DNA of 64,000 nucleotides, taken from Shinella fusca. Lineage in GTDB: Bacteria; Pseudomonadota; Alphaproteobacteria; Rhizobiales; Rhizobiaceae. Below the pieces are notes generated by a model. It was not told where the DNA came from. It made no database searches and worked only from the letters and a program-made list of their open reading frames with translations. Each line of letters starts with the position of its first letter. Position 1 is the stretch's first letter. A program made the translations under genes and the position numbers. The stretch spans positions 1 to 64,000 of the forward strand of contig NZ_JACHIK010000002.1 of assembly GCF_014203155.1 (NCBI RefSeq), read 5' to 3'. Positions 34,793 to 45,800 of the stretch are shown here, piece after piece.

Positions 34793-36091
34793 TCAGCGCT
34801 CGCGGAACGCCTTGCTGAACTGGTCGACGATCGGCTTTATGAGGTAGGAAAGCGCGGTCCGTTCGCTGGTCGTGACGTAAACCTCCACCGGCATGCCCGG
34901 AATGAGCCGGCTCTTGCCGATCTTGGCCAGTTCCCCTTCGCCGATCTCGACATCTCCCTTGTAGAAGAGCTGGCCGCTGGCCGTATCGCGCGTGGTGGCG
35001 GGCGAGACATGGGACACCAGGCCGGAAAGCTCCGGCGTCGTCCGCTGGTTCAGCGCCGTAAGGCGCAGGCGCGCGGCGCTGCCGGGCTCGACCTGGTCGA
35101 TGGCCGCCGGCTGCAGTATGACCTCGACCTTCAGCCGCGCATTCGCCGGAACGATGGTTACCAGCACTTCGGCCGGGGTGATGACACCGCCGATCGTGTG
35201 GATGTTGAGCTCGTTGACCGTGCCGGCGAGCGGTGCGCGTATCTCGGTGCGCGACAGGCGGTCGGATATCGCCATCTGCCTGTCCTGTAGCTCGGACACC
35301 TTGGTCTCCACCGCCGTCAGTTCGCGCTGTGCCTCCGTGCGCGCCGTCTCATCGATGGCGATGATCTGCAGGCGGATCTCGTTCACCTTGCTGCGCGCGC
35401 GGGCAATGGCGGCATCGATCTCCCCTTGTTCTCCCTGGAGCCTTGCGAAATCCCGGTTCGCCGCGTAGAGCGGCGCGCGCTCGATCAATTGCTGACGGGT
35501 GAGCTTTTCGAGTTTGGCCCGCTGCTCTTCCACCAGGGCGATCTCGTCGGCCTTGGAGCTTCGCTGGGCCTCCAGCCCGACGATCTCCTTTCCGACCTGC
35601 ACCGTGCCGAGTTCGAGCTGCTGCTTTCGGCTTTCCCGGTTCAGGCGGTTGCCCTCGAACAGCCGCTGCTCGCCGGTAACGAGCAGGCGCGTTTCCGCGT
35701 GGCGAATGTCGAGATCGCCGGGAAACTCGATATGCGCCAGCAGATCGCGCTCTGCCAGAAGGCGGGCCCTGCGGACGCTGAGCTCAAGCAACTGCGCCTT
35801 GACGATGGACAGTTCGGCCCGCGTCTGGGCGTCGTCGAGGCGAAGCAGAACCTGCCCCTCCTTCACCTGATCGCCCTCGCGCACCGCGATCTCGCTGACG
35901 ATGCCGCCGTCGCGATGCTGGACGGCCTTTATCTGCTGGTCCACCGCGATCTGCCCTTGCGCGATGACCGCACCGGACAATTGCATCGTCGCCGCCCAGC
36001 CGCCCGCACCGGCAACCAGGAGGAAGCCGAGCGTCGTGCCGGCAAATACCCGCGGACCGATGCGAAAGGGATTGCTGTTTTCCTTGCTCAT
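34793..36091 (-). CDS. HlyD-family type I secretion adaptor (membrane fusion protein)
   Basis: The product is 432 residues. One N-terminal membrane helix is followed by a biotinyl/lipoyl-like segment (HRDGGIVSEIAVREGDQVKE), long helical hairpins (about 95-270) and the barrel domain with LAGTVNELNIHTIGGVITPA and LIPGMPVEVYVTTSERT. Such adaptors span the periplasm between the ABC exporter and a TolC-type pore. The gene follows the second RTX gene by 12 bases and has GGGAGG upstream. No TolC gene is in the window. Confidence 0.92.
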   Translation of the reverse strand: MSKENSNPFRIGPRVFAGTTLGFLLVAGAGGWAATMQLSGAVIAQGQIAVDQQIKAVQHRDGGIVSEIAVREGDQVKEGQVLLRLDDAQTRAELSIVKAQLLELSVRRARLLAERDLLAHIEFPGDLDIRHAETRLLVTGEQRLFEGNRLNRESRKQQLELGTVQVGKEIVGLEAQRSSKADEIALVEEQRAKLEKLTRQQLIERAPLYAANRDFARLQGEQGEIDAAIARARSKVNEIRLQIIAIDETARTEAQRELTAVETKVSELQDRQMAISDRLSRTEIRAPLAGTVNELNIHTIGGVITPAEVLVTIVPANARLKVEVILQPAAIDQVEPGSAARLRLTALNQRTTPELSGLVSHVSPATTRDTASGQLFYKGDVEIGEGELAKIGKSRLIPGMPVEVYVTTSERTALSYLIKPIVDQFSKAFRER

Positions 36092-36103
36092 TGAAGCCTC
36101 CCG

Positions 36104-38002
36104 TCAAACCTGTTCGATGACGACGAGCATGCGAGCCCCGTCGATCGTCACGGTCGTTTCCCAGATGCCGTCCCGGTTGAAATCCGCCTCGATGACCGTC
36201 CGGCTCAGTTCGTCGACCCGGTCGTGGCGGTAGCGGATGGCAATGTCGTCCTCTTCGAAGTCGTCGCCGTAGATCGCCTCGAACTGGTCCTCGTGCCTGT
36301 CGAGGACCCGTTCGAAGATGTCATACTTCGACATGTGGATCCGGTCGCCGACGGCGAAATCGAGGATGATGTGATTTGCCGCAACAGGAGGCCCGGCACC
36401 TTCCGCCGGCAGGGCCGGAGGCAGGAACCGGAAGACGTCGTCGCCCGCGCCGCCCGTCAGGACGGTCGCGTGCCGCGTGCTCGCGGTGATGTAATCGTTT
36501 CCGCTTCCGCCAATGGCGGCCTCGAAGGAAGAGAGCGTGTCGCTTCCGATTTCGACACCGGATGCGCGGCCTTCGTCAAGGTCGATGGTCACGCCGGAGG
36601 CAGTGCGGGAATAGTCTATCGTATCGTGGCCGTCGCCGCCGTCATGGATGTCGTCGTCCCCGTCGGGTGCGGCCACGACCCGGTCGTCGCCGTCACCGCC
36701 GAAATTGACGTCACGGCCGGGGCCGTCGATCAGAAGATCGTCGCCGTCGTCGCCATAAAGGCGGTCGTCCCCTTCACCCCCGTCGAGGATGTCGGCGCCG
36801 GCGCCGCCGAACAGCATGTCGTTTCCTGCGTCGCCGAAGAGGACGTCGTTCCCGTCATCCCCGTAAAGCCGGTCGTCGCCGTCGCCGCCGGAAATCGTGT
36901 CGTTGCCCGCACCGCCGAAGACGATATCATCGCCGTTGCCGGCAAAGACGATGTCGTCGCCGTCTCCCGCCACGATGTGATCGTCACCGTTCCCGCCGGC
37001 AACGACGTCGTCGCCGCCCCTCGCATCGATGTTGTCGTCCCCGGCCCCGCCGGCGATATCGTCGCCGCAGGCCGTGCCGAGGATGATGTCATTGCCGTCC
37101 GATCCCTCGATGACGTTTCGCCGGACGTTGAAATAGGCGACCTGGTCGACGAAGAAGTCGCCGTCCGTGATCTGATAGCTGAGCGTCACCTGCCCTTCGA
37201 GCTTCGCTCCGCCCTGGAACAGCCAATATCCGTTCGCCGGCACCAGCGTGCCGTGGGAAATCGTCAGGTTGCGTATGGAGAGCACGTCGCCATCCGGATC
37301 CTGGGCGTTGCGCAGCAGATCGGAAAGAGCGATGACCAGCGAGGCGCAGCCCGTGACATCCAGCAGATAGACGGGTCCCGTGACGCGCGGCGCGCGGTTG
37401 GCCCGCTCCGTCTCGCCGTCCTCGCCGGGAGCGTCGGTCTCCGTCTCGCCGTCGTCCGGCCCTGCTGAGCCCGCACCGGGAATGTCGGGCCGGCTCTTTC
37501 CGCCTCTGGGATTGCTTCCCGTGGCAGGCGCGTGGAAGAGCGATCCGGGGAACGCATTGTCGTTGGCCGCAAGGGACCCGAAGCCGAACGATTTCGCGCC
37601 GACCCATCCCTTGACGTCGATATCGAAGGTGATACCTGCCTGCAGGCTCTCCGGCCGGGCAAGTTCCTTCAGGAAGCGCTCGTCGGCCGGCAGGTCGCTT
37701 TCCTGCGGATAATCGTCCGGGGACGAAAGCGCGTGATCGACAGGCAGAACGAGATCCTGCGCGACGCCCGCGCCCGTGGACGACCCCTCGTCTTCCTTTT
37801 CAGTCTTCCGATCCTCCTCCCCCTCCTCTGCCGGGCGGGCGTTGCTCTCGAAGAAGGAGCGGAGATAGAGGACCAGCCCCGCCAGCATCAGGCCCAGCGC
37901 AAAGGGCGTCCTGGATTTGAGCTCCGCTCCCTTCAGGACATAGCGCCTGGACGGATCGGGCTCGGCGGGTGCCTGCCTTGTTGCCTTGATATCGATGATC
38001 AT
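36104..38002 (-). CDS. RTX calcium-binding protein with an N-terminal membrane segment
   Basis: The product is 632 residues. A basic start leads to a hydrophobic helix (TPFALGLMLAGLVLYLRSFF, about 30-50), then an acidic linker, a cadherin-like segment (VTGPVYLLDVTGCASLVIAL, then SYQITDGDFFVDQ) and some 18 RTX nonapeptides (GGxGxDxUx) at about 310-480. The end has IRYRHDRVDELSRTVIEADF. The ATG at 38002 overlaps the ABC exporter stop by 4 bases. RTX substrates rarely carry an N-terminal membrane helix, so this one may stay anchored at the inner membrane or act as part of the machinery. Confidence 0.82.
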   Translation of the reverse strand: MIIDIKATRQAPAEPDPSRRYVLKGAELKSRTPFALGLMLAGLVLYLRSFFESNARPAEEGEEDRKTEKEDEGSSTGAGVAQDLVLPVDHALSSPDDYPQESDLPADERFLKELARPESLQAGITFDIDVKGWVGAKSFGFGSLAANDNAFPGSLFHAPATGSNPRGGKSRPDIPGAGSAGPDDGETETDAPGEDGETERANRAPRVTGPVYLLDVTGCASLVIALSDLLRNAQDPDGDVLSIRNLTISHGTLVPANGYWLFQGGAKLEGQVTLSYQITDGDFFVDQVAYFNVRRNVIEGSDGNDIILGTACGDDIAGGAGDDNIDARGGDDVVAGGNGDDHIVAGDGDDIVFAGNGDDIVFGGAGNDTISGGDGDDRLYGDDGNDVLFGDAGNDMLFGGAGADILDGGEGDDRLYGDDGDDLLIDGPGRDVNFGGDGDDRVVAAPDGDDDIHDGGDGHDTIDYSRTASGVTIDLDEGRASGVEIGSDTLSSFEAAIGGSGNDYITASTRHATVLTGGAGDDVFRFLPPALPAEGAGPPVAANHIILDFAVGDRIHMSKYDIFERVLDRHEDQFEAIYGDDFEEDDIAIRYRHDRVDELSRTVIEADFNRDGIWETTVTIDGARMLVVIEQV

Positions 38003-39777
38003 GTCAAAACCCGCGCCGCAAGACCTGCGCGCTCCATTCTCATGTGGCTTGCGGAAGCGGCGGCCGGTGCGGGCGGCGTTGCCTGGATGACGGCGCCGAG
38101 CACGTCTTCCTTCGGCCCGAAGGCCGTCATCTTCCCGTTCTGCACCACCGCGACCATGTCGACCGCAGCGAGCGCGCTCGGCCGGTGCGCGATGACGACG
38201 ACGATGCCGCCGCGACACTTCACGCCCTCGATGGCGGCGGTGAGAGCCGCCTCGCCCTCGCTGTCGAGGTTGGAGTTCGGCTCGTCGAGCACGACGAGGA
38301 AGGGATCGCCGTAAAGCGCGCGGGCAAGGCCGATGCGCTGGCGCTGGCCACCGGAAAGCGACACCCCGAGCGGCCCCAGTTCCGTCTTGTAGCCATCGGG
38401 CAGGCGCACGATCATGGGATGGACGCCCGCTGCCGCGGCCGCCTTGACGATGGCCCGCGCCTCCGCGGCCTCATCGAGACGGGCTATGTTCTCCTCGATG
38501 GTGGCGTCGAGCAGCGAGACCTCCTGCGGCAGATAGCCGATATAGGAGCCGAGCCGGGCGTCTTCCCATTGTGTCAGCTCGGCATCGTCCAGCCGCACGC
38601 TGCCGCGCAGTGTCGGCCATATCCCGGTCAGTGCGCGTGCGAGGGTGGTCTTGCCACCGCCGCTGGAGCCGATGACGCCGAGGGCCTGGCCGGCCCTGAG
38701 CTCGAAGCTGACGTCGCTCAGCAGCACCCGGCCTGACCCCGGTGCGGCGACGGTGAGGCCTTCGACCTTCAGCGAGCGTTCCGGTGCCGGCAGGTCCATC
38801 GGTTCGGGCGCTGACTGCAGGGCAACCACCGTTTCGCGCAGCCGCTGGAAGGCCGCCCTCGCCGCAACGACGCTCTTCCAGTTGCCGATGGCAAGATCGA
38901 TCGGCGCCAGCGCCCGTGCCGAGGCGACGGAGGCGGCGATGATGGCGCCGGCGGAAAGCTGACCCTGGATGGTCAGGTATGCGCCCAGCCCCAGCACCGC
39001 CGATTGCAGGATCATCCGCACGACGCGCGAAATGGCGCCGAACGTGCCGGTGATGTCGTTGGCGCGCGTCTGGAGATGAAGGTGGTCCTCATTGGCGCGG
39101 TCGAACCGTTCGACGGCCCGGCGGGCAAAGCCCATCGCCTTCAGGATATCGGCGTTGCGGGCATTGGAATCGGCAATCGCGTTGCGGGTCACCACGGCCG
39201 TATGGGTGGCGCCCGCCAGCCGCCGCGTCATCAGTTCCGTGGCGATGGTCAGGAGCGTCAGCACGACCGCCCCACCGAGGGCGAGCGCCCCGAGAAGCGG
39301 GTGGAGGATGTAGACGAACGCGAGGAAGAGCGGCATCCACGGCAGGTCGAACAGGGCGATCGGCCCCTGGCTGCCGAGAAAGCTGCGAACCGTATCGACG
39401 TCGCGCCCGCGCTCGAGCGATTCCGCCGTCGAGAAGCCGAAGCGCGGCATGTCGACAGCGACACGGTGGGCCAGCGGCGCGATCTTCCGGTCGAGGCGCG
39501 CACCGATCCGCACGAGGATCTGTGCACGCAGGATATCGAAGAGGCCCTGGAAGAAATAGAGGCCGACCGCCAGGATCGAGATGGCGAGCAGCGTCGGGAT
39601 GCTCGCGCTCGTCAGTGCGCGGTCGTAGATTTGCAGCATGTAGAAGGCGCCCGTCAGCGCCAGGATGTTGATGATGCCGGACATGACGAAGAGGAAGAGG
39701 CCGACGGCGCGGAAGCCGCCGGTCAGTTTCTCCGCATTCTTCCGCCTGGCTGCGGACATCGGCTCTTTGGAACGCAT
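37999..39777 (-). CDS. Type I secretion ABC exporter (PrtD-like permease/ATPase)
   Basis: The product is 592 residues. An N-terminal membrane domain of six helices (SIPTLLAISILAVGLYFFQG and following) is fused to an ATPase with Walker A GSSGGGKTT, signature [15 protein letters not shown] and Walker B FLVVLDEPNSNLD. It lacks the C39-like N-terminus of toxin exporters, as is usual for PrtD/HasD types that export RTX proteins. It lies 67 bases after the peroxidase stop and overlaps the second RTX gene. Its likely cargo is the giant peroxidase. Confidence 0.92.
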   Translation of the reverse strand: MRSKEPMSAARRKNAEKLTGGFRAVGLFLFVMSGIINILALTGAFYMLQIYDRALTSASIPTLLAISILAVGLYFFQGLFDILRAQILVRIGARLDRKIAPLAHRVAVDMPRFGFSTAESLERGRDVDTVRSFLGSQGPIALFDLPWMPLFLAFVYILHPLLGALALGGAVVLTLLTIATELMTRRLAGATHTAVVTRNAIADSNARNADILKAMGFARRAVERFDRANEDHLHLQTRANDITGTFGAISRVVRMILQSAVLGLGAYLTIQGQLSAGAIIAASVASARALAPIDLAIGNWKSVVAARAAFQRLRETVVALQSAPEPMDLPAPERSLKVEGLTVAAPGSGRVLLSDVSFELRAGQALGVIGSSGGGKTTLARALTGIWPTLRGSVRLDDAELTQWEDARLGSYIGYLPQEVSLLDATIEENIARLDEAAEARAIVKAAAAAGVHPMIVRLPDGYKTELGPLGVSLSGGQRQRIGLARALYGDPFLVVLDEPNSNLDSEGEAALTAAIEGVKCRGGIVVVIAHRPSALAAVDMVAVVQNGKMTAFGPKEDVLGAVIQATPPAPAAASASHMRMERAGLAARVLT

Positions 39778-39844
39778 GACTGTCACCCGCTGAACTGGAT
39801 TTCGCTTGCCGGAGGCGCCTCATGCGCCTCCGGTCCCATGTGTG

Positions 39845-42800
39845 TCAGAGATCGAAATCGCTGGCCGTCAGGTTGTGCGAGCCCTTGATCGAGAGCTTGA
39901 AGTCCGCGGTGTTGCCACCGGAGGCGTTGCCCTCGACGACGGTGTAGTCGATGCCGTCGCGGTTCTCGTGGGTGACAAGCAGTTCGCCGCTCGCACCGGA
40001 GAAAGCGCCGGAAACCAGCGTGAAGGCCTGGTTGCCGGAAGCCGCCCAGTTAGCGTCCATTCCGCTGAGGTCCAGCCTGTCCCCGGGCTGGAAGCCCATG
40101 ATGGTGTCGCCATGCGCATCGCCTGCCGACAGGAAGCGGAAGATGTCGTTGCCCGCGCCCCCGTCCATCACGTTGACGGCGGCGCTCGCCGTTATGACGT
40201 CGTTGCCCGATCCGGTGACGATGTTCTCGATACCCCAGATCGTATCGGAGCCGGACTGGGCGCTGACGACGCTGCCGCGGCCGTTGAAGCCGGTGCCGAG
40301 ATCGGCCGTGATGTTCGCATTGATGGCGGACATGTCGAGCGTGTCGTTGCCGTTGCCGCCGTTCATGTGGTCGCCGTAGTAGACGTCGTCGCCGTCGCCC
40401 ACCGCCGCCACGAAGATGTCGTTGCCGTCGCCGCCGAAGACCGTGTCGTTGCCGAGGCCCCCGTCGAGCAGGTCGTCGCCGGCTTCACCGAAGAGGCGGT
40501 CGTTGCCGGCATCGCCGTAGATCATGTCGTTGCCGCTGCCGCCGAGCGCGTTGTCGGCGCCGTCGCCGGCAAAGATCATGTCCCGTCCGTTGCCGCCGAC
40601 GATGGCCTCACCGTTCACGGTGCCGATCAGGACCCCGGAGGCATCGTCGTCGTCCTCCGTCCCGCCGGCCTGATTGTCATCGTCGTCGTTGTCGTCCTCA
40701 TCGTCGTTGCCGTCCGGCACGACGCCGTTGTCGTTATCGTCGTCCTCGTCCTCGTCCTCTTCGTTCAGGTTGCCGGTTGCTGGCGGAATGAAATCGCCCG
40801 GCACGGTCCCGTCGCCTTCCGAGACGAATTGCGGCAGGCCGCCATTGCTGAAGAAGGTCAGCGAATGCCCCTCGCCCACGAGCGTGGTGGAGCCGTTGAC
40901 GTTCCGGACCATGTCGTAGTCGTCGATGGTCGTTTCGTTCGGCAGTTGCACGACATCCTGCGGCCGCAGCGTGCCGATGATCGTGTCGTTGCCGCCCTTG
41001 GTCTTGAAGACGACGCGGTGAGCCGAGGCGAGTTGCGAGATGTCGACCGTATCGTCGCCCTCCGAGCCGATGATGGTGATCGTGTTCAGCCGCAGGCTGG
41101 TCTCCTCGCCCTGCTCGGCGAAGTCGCCGATCAGTTCGAAGCGGTCGCCGCCGGCGGTTCCTGCACCGCTCGCCGGGCTGCCGTTGATGACGATCTCCTC
41201 GATCTCGGACAATTCGGCGATGACCTGCGGAGCGCCCTCGATGCCGTTCACCACGACCGAGCGGGTCACCACGATCTCCGTGCCGCCGCCGCGAAGCGCG
41301 AGGCCCGGAATGACGGTCTCGGCGTCCTCGGCGGGATAGAAGCGGAAGATCTCGTAGGAATCGTCGCCGGTGATGACGAAGGTATCGCCGGCAATGCCCT
41401 CCGACCCGCCATCGACCACGTCCCAGCCGCCATTCGGCGCCTGCCAGTGGATGATGTCGTCGCCGCTGTCCCCGAAGAGGAAATCGTCCCCTGCCCCGCC
41501 GTCGATGACGTCGTCGCCCGATCCGCCGTTGATCGTGTCGCTGCCGCCGTTCCCGAGAATGATATCGGCGCCCGCGGTCCCGTCGAGCGTATCGTCGCCG
41601 TCCGTTCCGGGAATGATATTTTCACCGGCAAGGATGAAATCCGTGCGGTCCACCGTATTGTTGCCCGTCCCCGAAACGCCGTTGAGCGTGATCGATCCGC
41701 CGCCGGCGATGTCGATGCGCGTCGTGGTGCCGTTGGAGGTGATGGAAACGCGTGCGTCGAAGTCCGCCTCGGTGATGCCGAGGCCGCTGAGGTCGATCTT
41801 GTCCTGGCCGCCGCCGGTGGGGTTGGCGTCGAAGCTGGAGACGACATCGTCGCCGAAATCCAGTTCGTCATAGACCAGCCTGCTGAAGCCGGCGCCGAGA
41901 TTGATCGTGTCGTTGCCGGTACCGCCATTGACCGCGTCGTTGCCGTTGCCGGCATTGATGACGTCGTCGCCGGCCCCGCCATGGAGGAAGTCGTCCCCGT
42001 TGCCGCCGACCAGCCGGTCGTTGCCGGCCTCGCCGTAAAGGCTGTCATTGCCGGCGCCGCCGGTGATGACGTTGTTGAGCTCGTTGCCAGCCCCGGTGAA
42101 GGTGCCGGTCCCCGTATAGGTCAGGTTCTCGACGTTCGCGTCGAGAATGTAGCTCGCCACCGTCGTCTGGACGGTGTCCGTTCCGCCGTTCTCCAATTCG
42201 ACCACCGTATCGCCGATGTCATCGACGATGTAGGTGTCGCCGCCCGCGCCGCCGACCAGCAGATCGGCGCCGGCGCCGCCATTGAGCGTATCGGCACCGT
42301 TGTTGCCGAACAGCATGTCGTCGCCGGTATTGCCCAGCAGCGTCGTCGCCTGGGAACTGCCCAGGTCGACCAGAATGGTATCGACGTCCGGTGCCGCCTC
42401 AAGCGTGGTGCCCGTTCCCGTGTGCAGCGCGTAGCTGCCGCGCATGATCTCGTCGCCCTCGTCGTCGGCAAGATAAAGCTCGTAGCCGTGATAGCTGCCG
42501 CCGTCGAAGGTGATCGTCTCGATGGTGCTGCCGGCACCGTTGAACTGGCCCGCCACGCGGATCGTCTGCCCGTTGAGCGTGATGACGAGATCGCCATTGG
42601 CGGCCCGGCTGAAGTTGAGGGCAGAGAGCGCCTCGCCGTTGGTCGCCACGCTGATCCGGTCGTTGCCGGACGTCTCCTCGATGCGGTCCGTGCCGTCATT
42701 GAGGCCGAAGACATAGATGTCGTCGCCGGCGCCGCCGCGCAGCGTGTCGTTGCCGGCCCCGCCGATCAGCACGTCGTTGCCGGAAAGGCCGTTGAGCGTA

Positions 42801-45800
42801 TCGTTGCCCGCAAAGCCCATGAGGACGTCGTGGGTGAGGCCGGTGCCGACGACGTCGCCATTCAGCGTCTCGTTGGCATCCGTGCCGGAGATGACGTTCA
42901 TCGTCAGGTCGGTGAATTCGAGCCGCTCGATGTTGCGCACCGTGTCGCGGCCATCGAGAACGGGCCGCTCGGTCACGCCCTCGATGTTCTCGGCGAGGGG
43001 ATCGGTCTCGTCCGTCGCCGGCGGCGCGTGGTCGACATAGAGGCTACCGTCGGTGTTCACGCCGAAGCCGTAATGCTCGCGAATGTCCGTATAGACGGCC
43101 GTGTCGATGTCGCCCGCGGCGTTGCCGTCGACGATCTCGCGCACGATCGACAATTGACCCGGATTCAGCACGCCGGCCAGCATCAGCATGTCGAGGGAAC
43201 GTCCGCCGAACTGTGCCGATGCCCCCGCCCGTACCGCGCCCTTCACCATGTCGGTTTCGAGGTAGACCTTCTTCGTCATGCCGTCGGCCGTGTAGGTCTC
43301 GCCGTTCGCGACGATCCGGATGCGCACGTTGAGCCATTTGTCGCCGTCGATGACATCGTCGCCGGCAAGGCCCTTGATGCGGTCGCTGCCGCCGCCGCCG
43401 AGCAGGATGTCGGAGGCGTCCGCCGTTTCGAGGACGATGGTCTCCGCGACGCCGTCGTTGCCGACCTCGACATGGCGCTGGCGATGGGCGACCAGCATAT
43501 CCAGTCCGTCGATGAGCGCGACATTGCGCTCGAGAAGGGCATTCGAGTAGGAATAGAGCGGCGAATCCGGGCCGGGGATGGCCGCCGTTCCGGTTGCCTC
43601 GACCCGGGTGTTGACCGGTACCACGCGGCCCGTCAGCACGTCGTCGAATTTCCAGCCGGAAAGCCCCTCCACCAGATCGAAGCGGTCCCGCAGGATGAAG
43701 GCTTCCTGGTTGGCGAAGATGGGGATGCCGAGGTCGGAATTCGCCGCCACGGGATCGTCCTTGTGGATGGCCCAGTCGAAGCCGGACATGCCGTTGCTGC
43801 GCTGGATGCCGACGCCCTGGAACATGATGTCGTCGCCGGCCTCGGCGTCATAGTCCGTATCGCCGTTCTGGCCGTTCAGCACGTCGTTGCCGACGATGGT
43901 GGAGTTGAACATCAGCTCGGAGTTCTCGCCCGCAAGCGTATCGAAGCGGCCGCCGCCTTCCAGCCAGTCGTCGCCGGCCTCGCCGAGCAGGAAATCCATG
44001 CCGTCGCCGCCGAGGATGAAGTCGTTGCCAATGCCGCCCATGACGGTCTTGCCGTCAGGGCCGGCGATCAGGAAATCGTTGCCTTCGTTGCCGAAGATCA
44101 GCGAAAGCCCACTGCCACCGTGAATGACGTCATTGCCTTCCTCGCCATGGAGGAAGTCCATCGCGCCGATATCGGTGCCCGCATTGGTGATGATGTCGTC
44201 GCCCGAGCCGCCGTGGATATGGTCCACGCCGTAGCCGCCTTCCAGGCGGTCGTTGCCGGCCCCGCCCCAGATCGTGTCGTCGCCCTCGCCGGTGATGATG
44301 TGATCGTCGCCGTCTGTGCCCTGGACGACGACGTGCTCGACGCCGTTGTAGCGCAGGTACTCGGCAACGCCGTCGCCATCGGCATCGCGGCGCTCGACCA
44401 ATGGAGACAGGGCCTCGAGATAGGGATTGTCCTGGACGGGATCGCTCTTGCCCGTCATGGCCAGTTGCCTTGCCGCGTCGAGATAGAGGACCGTGTCCGG
44501 ACGCGAGAAGAAATCGCCGGGGATCGCCGTGCCCGTTTCGCCAAGGTCGGTCGTGCGCAGGGCCATCTTGGAAAGCGAGTTGCCTTCGAGTTCGGAGAGC
44601 AGGTTGAGCCCCTGGACGCGCGAGAGATAGTAGAAGCGGTCGCCGTCCTGCAGGTTTTCCATCTGCAGCTCGAAGATGAAGGAGAAGGTGGAGCCGAGCA
44701 TGCCGCCGAAATCCATCTTCTTCTCGGCAAGGCCGCCCACCCACAGGTCGACGTTGGAAAGGCCGCCGAGCCCATCGGCATAGGGGCCCGTGCCGGAAAG
44801 GAAGGCCGTGCGGTCGCCGGGCGACGCGATCGTCCGGTTCGCCCCGAGGCTTTCGTCCCAGAACGTCTCGGCCGTGCCGAACACGATCGCCATCGCCGCG
44901 GCGCGCTTGCCTTCCACCGTGGTCTCGTTCGCGATCGTCGCATGCGTGCCGTAGGCGGCGATGAAGTTGACGATGGAGGCCGGGTTCTTGAGGTTGAGCG
45001 CGAAGTCGGTCCAGTTTGCATAAGGAGCCAGCTGGCTGTCGCCGTGCGCCATTGCCTGGAACTGGGCGCGCGCCTCGTTCAGGGTCGGCATGCCGGTGTC
45101 GCGGCCGCGCGCGATGTTGATCGTCGCAAGGTCGAGCGGGATGCCGAGCAACTGGTTGCGCAGGGTGTTCGTGACGAACTCGTCGATCTCGTTGCCGACC
45201 TGTGCACTCATCCCGCGGATGATCGCTCCGGCCGCCTCGGCATGGGTCAGGCTCCCGCCCTCGTCATAGGCGACGGGATTGAGGAAGGCCTCGAACAGCG
45301 ACATGTGGTTCGCCGAGCCGTCGGCGGCGACACGGTCGACATTCTCGTTGAGCATCGAATGGCCGAAGCGATAGACCACGTTGGCGAACTCGGAGAAGAT
45401 CGCCGGGTTGATGTCGGGATCCGGCTCGAACAGGAAGGCGTCGACATCCGGCTGCATCTTGCGGGCGAATTCCTCGAAGACGAGATGCTGGTATTCCATT
45501 TCGGTGACGAAGCGGGCTGACTGGAAGAGGCGTTCGCCATCCCAGACGAGATCCTCGAGATTGGCCGGAACGGCCGTGACATCGACCAGCAGCCACTCGT
45601 TGAGGAACGCGATATCGCCATTCGCCGCCGCCTCGAGTGCGACCTGCTTGGTCTCCTCGACCATGCGGTTGTGTTCGCCATGGAAGATGTGATGGATGGT
45701 CGTCAGGCCGATATTCTCGTTCCCGCGCCCATCGCCGGTGATGAAATGCGCATCCAGGAGCTCGTCGTCATACTCGACGTTCTGCCCTCGGGTGTTGGTT

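Noticed and set aside
36700-37090. Regular short repeats that could suggest a CRISPR or minisatellite array
   Set aside because: The period is 27 bases and encodes RTX nonapeptides in frame. There are no constant repeats with unique spacers.
36224-37468. A 414-codon plus-strand frame opposite the second RTX gene
   Set aside because: It has the same cause: antisense of Gly-Asp repeats, with no recognisable protein features.
39806-45520. A 1904-codon open frame on the plus strand, opposite the peroxidase
   Set aside because: It is the antisense shadow of GC-rich RTX repeats. Its Val/Ala/Asp-rich composition has no domain, and the minus-strand protein is unmistakable.
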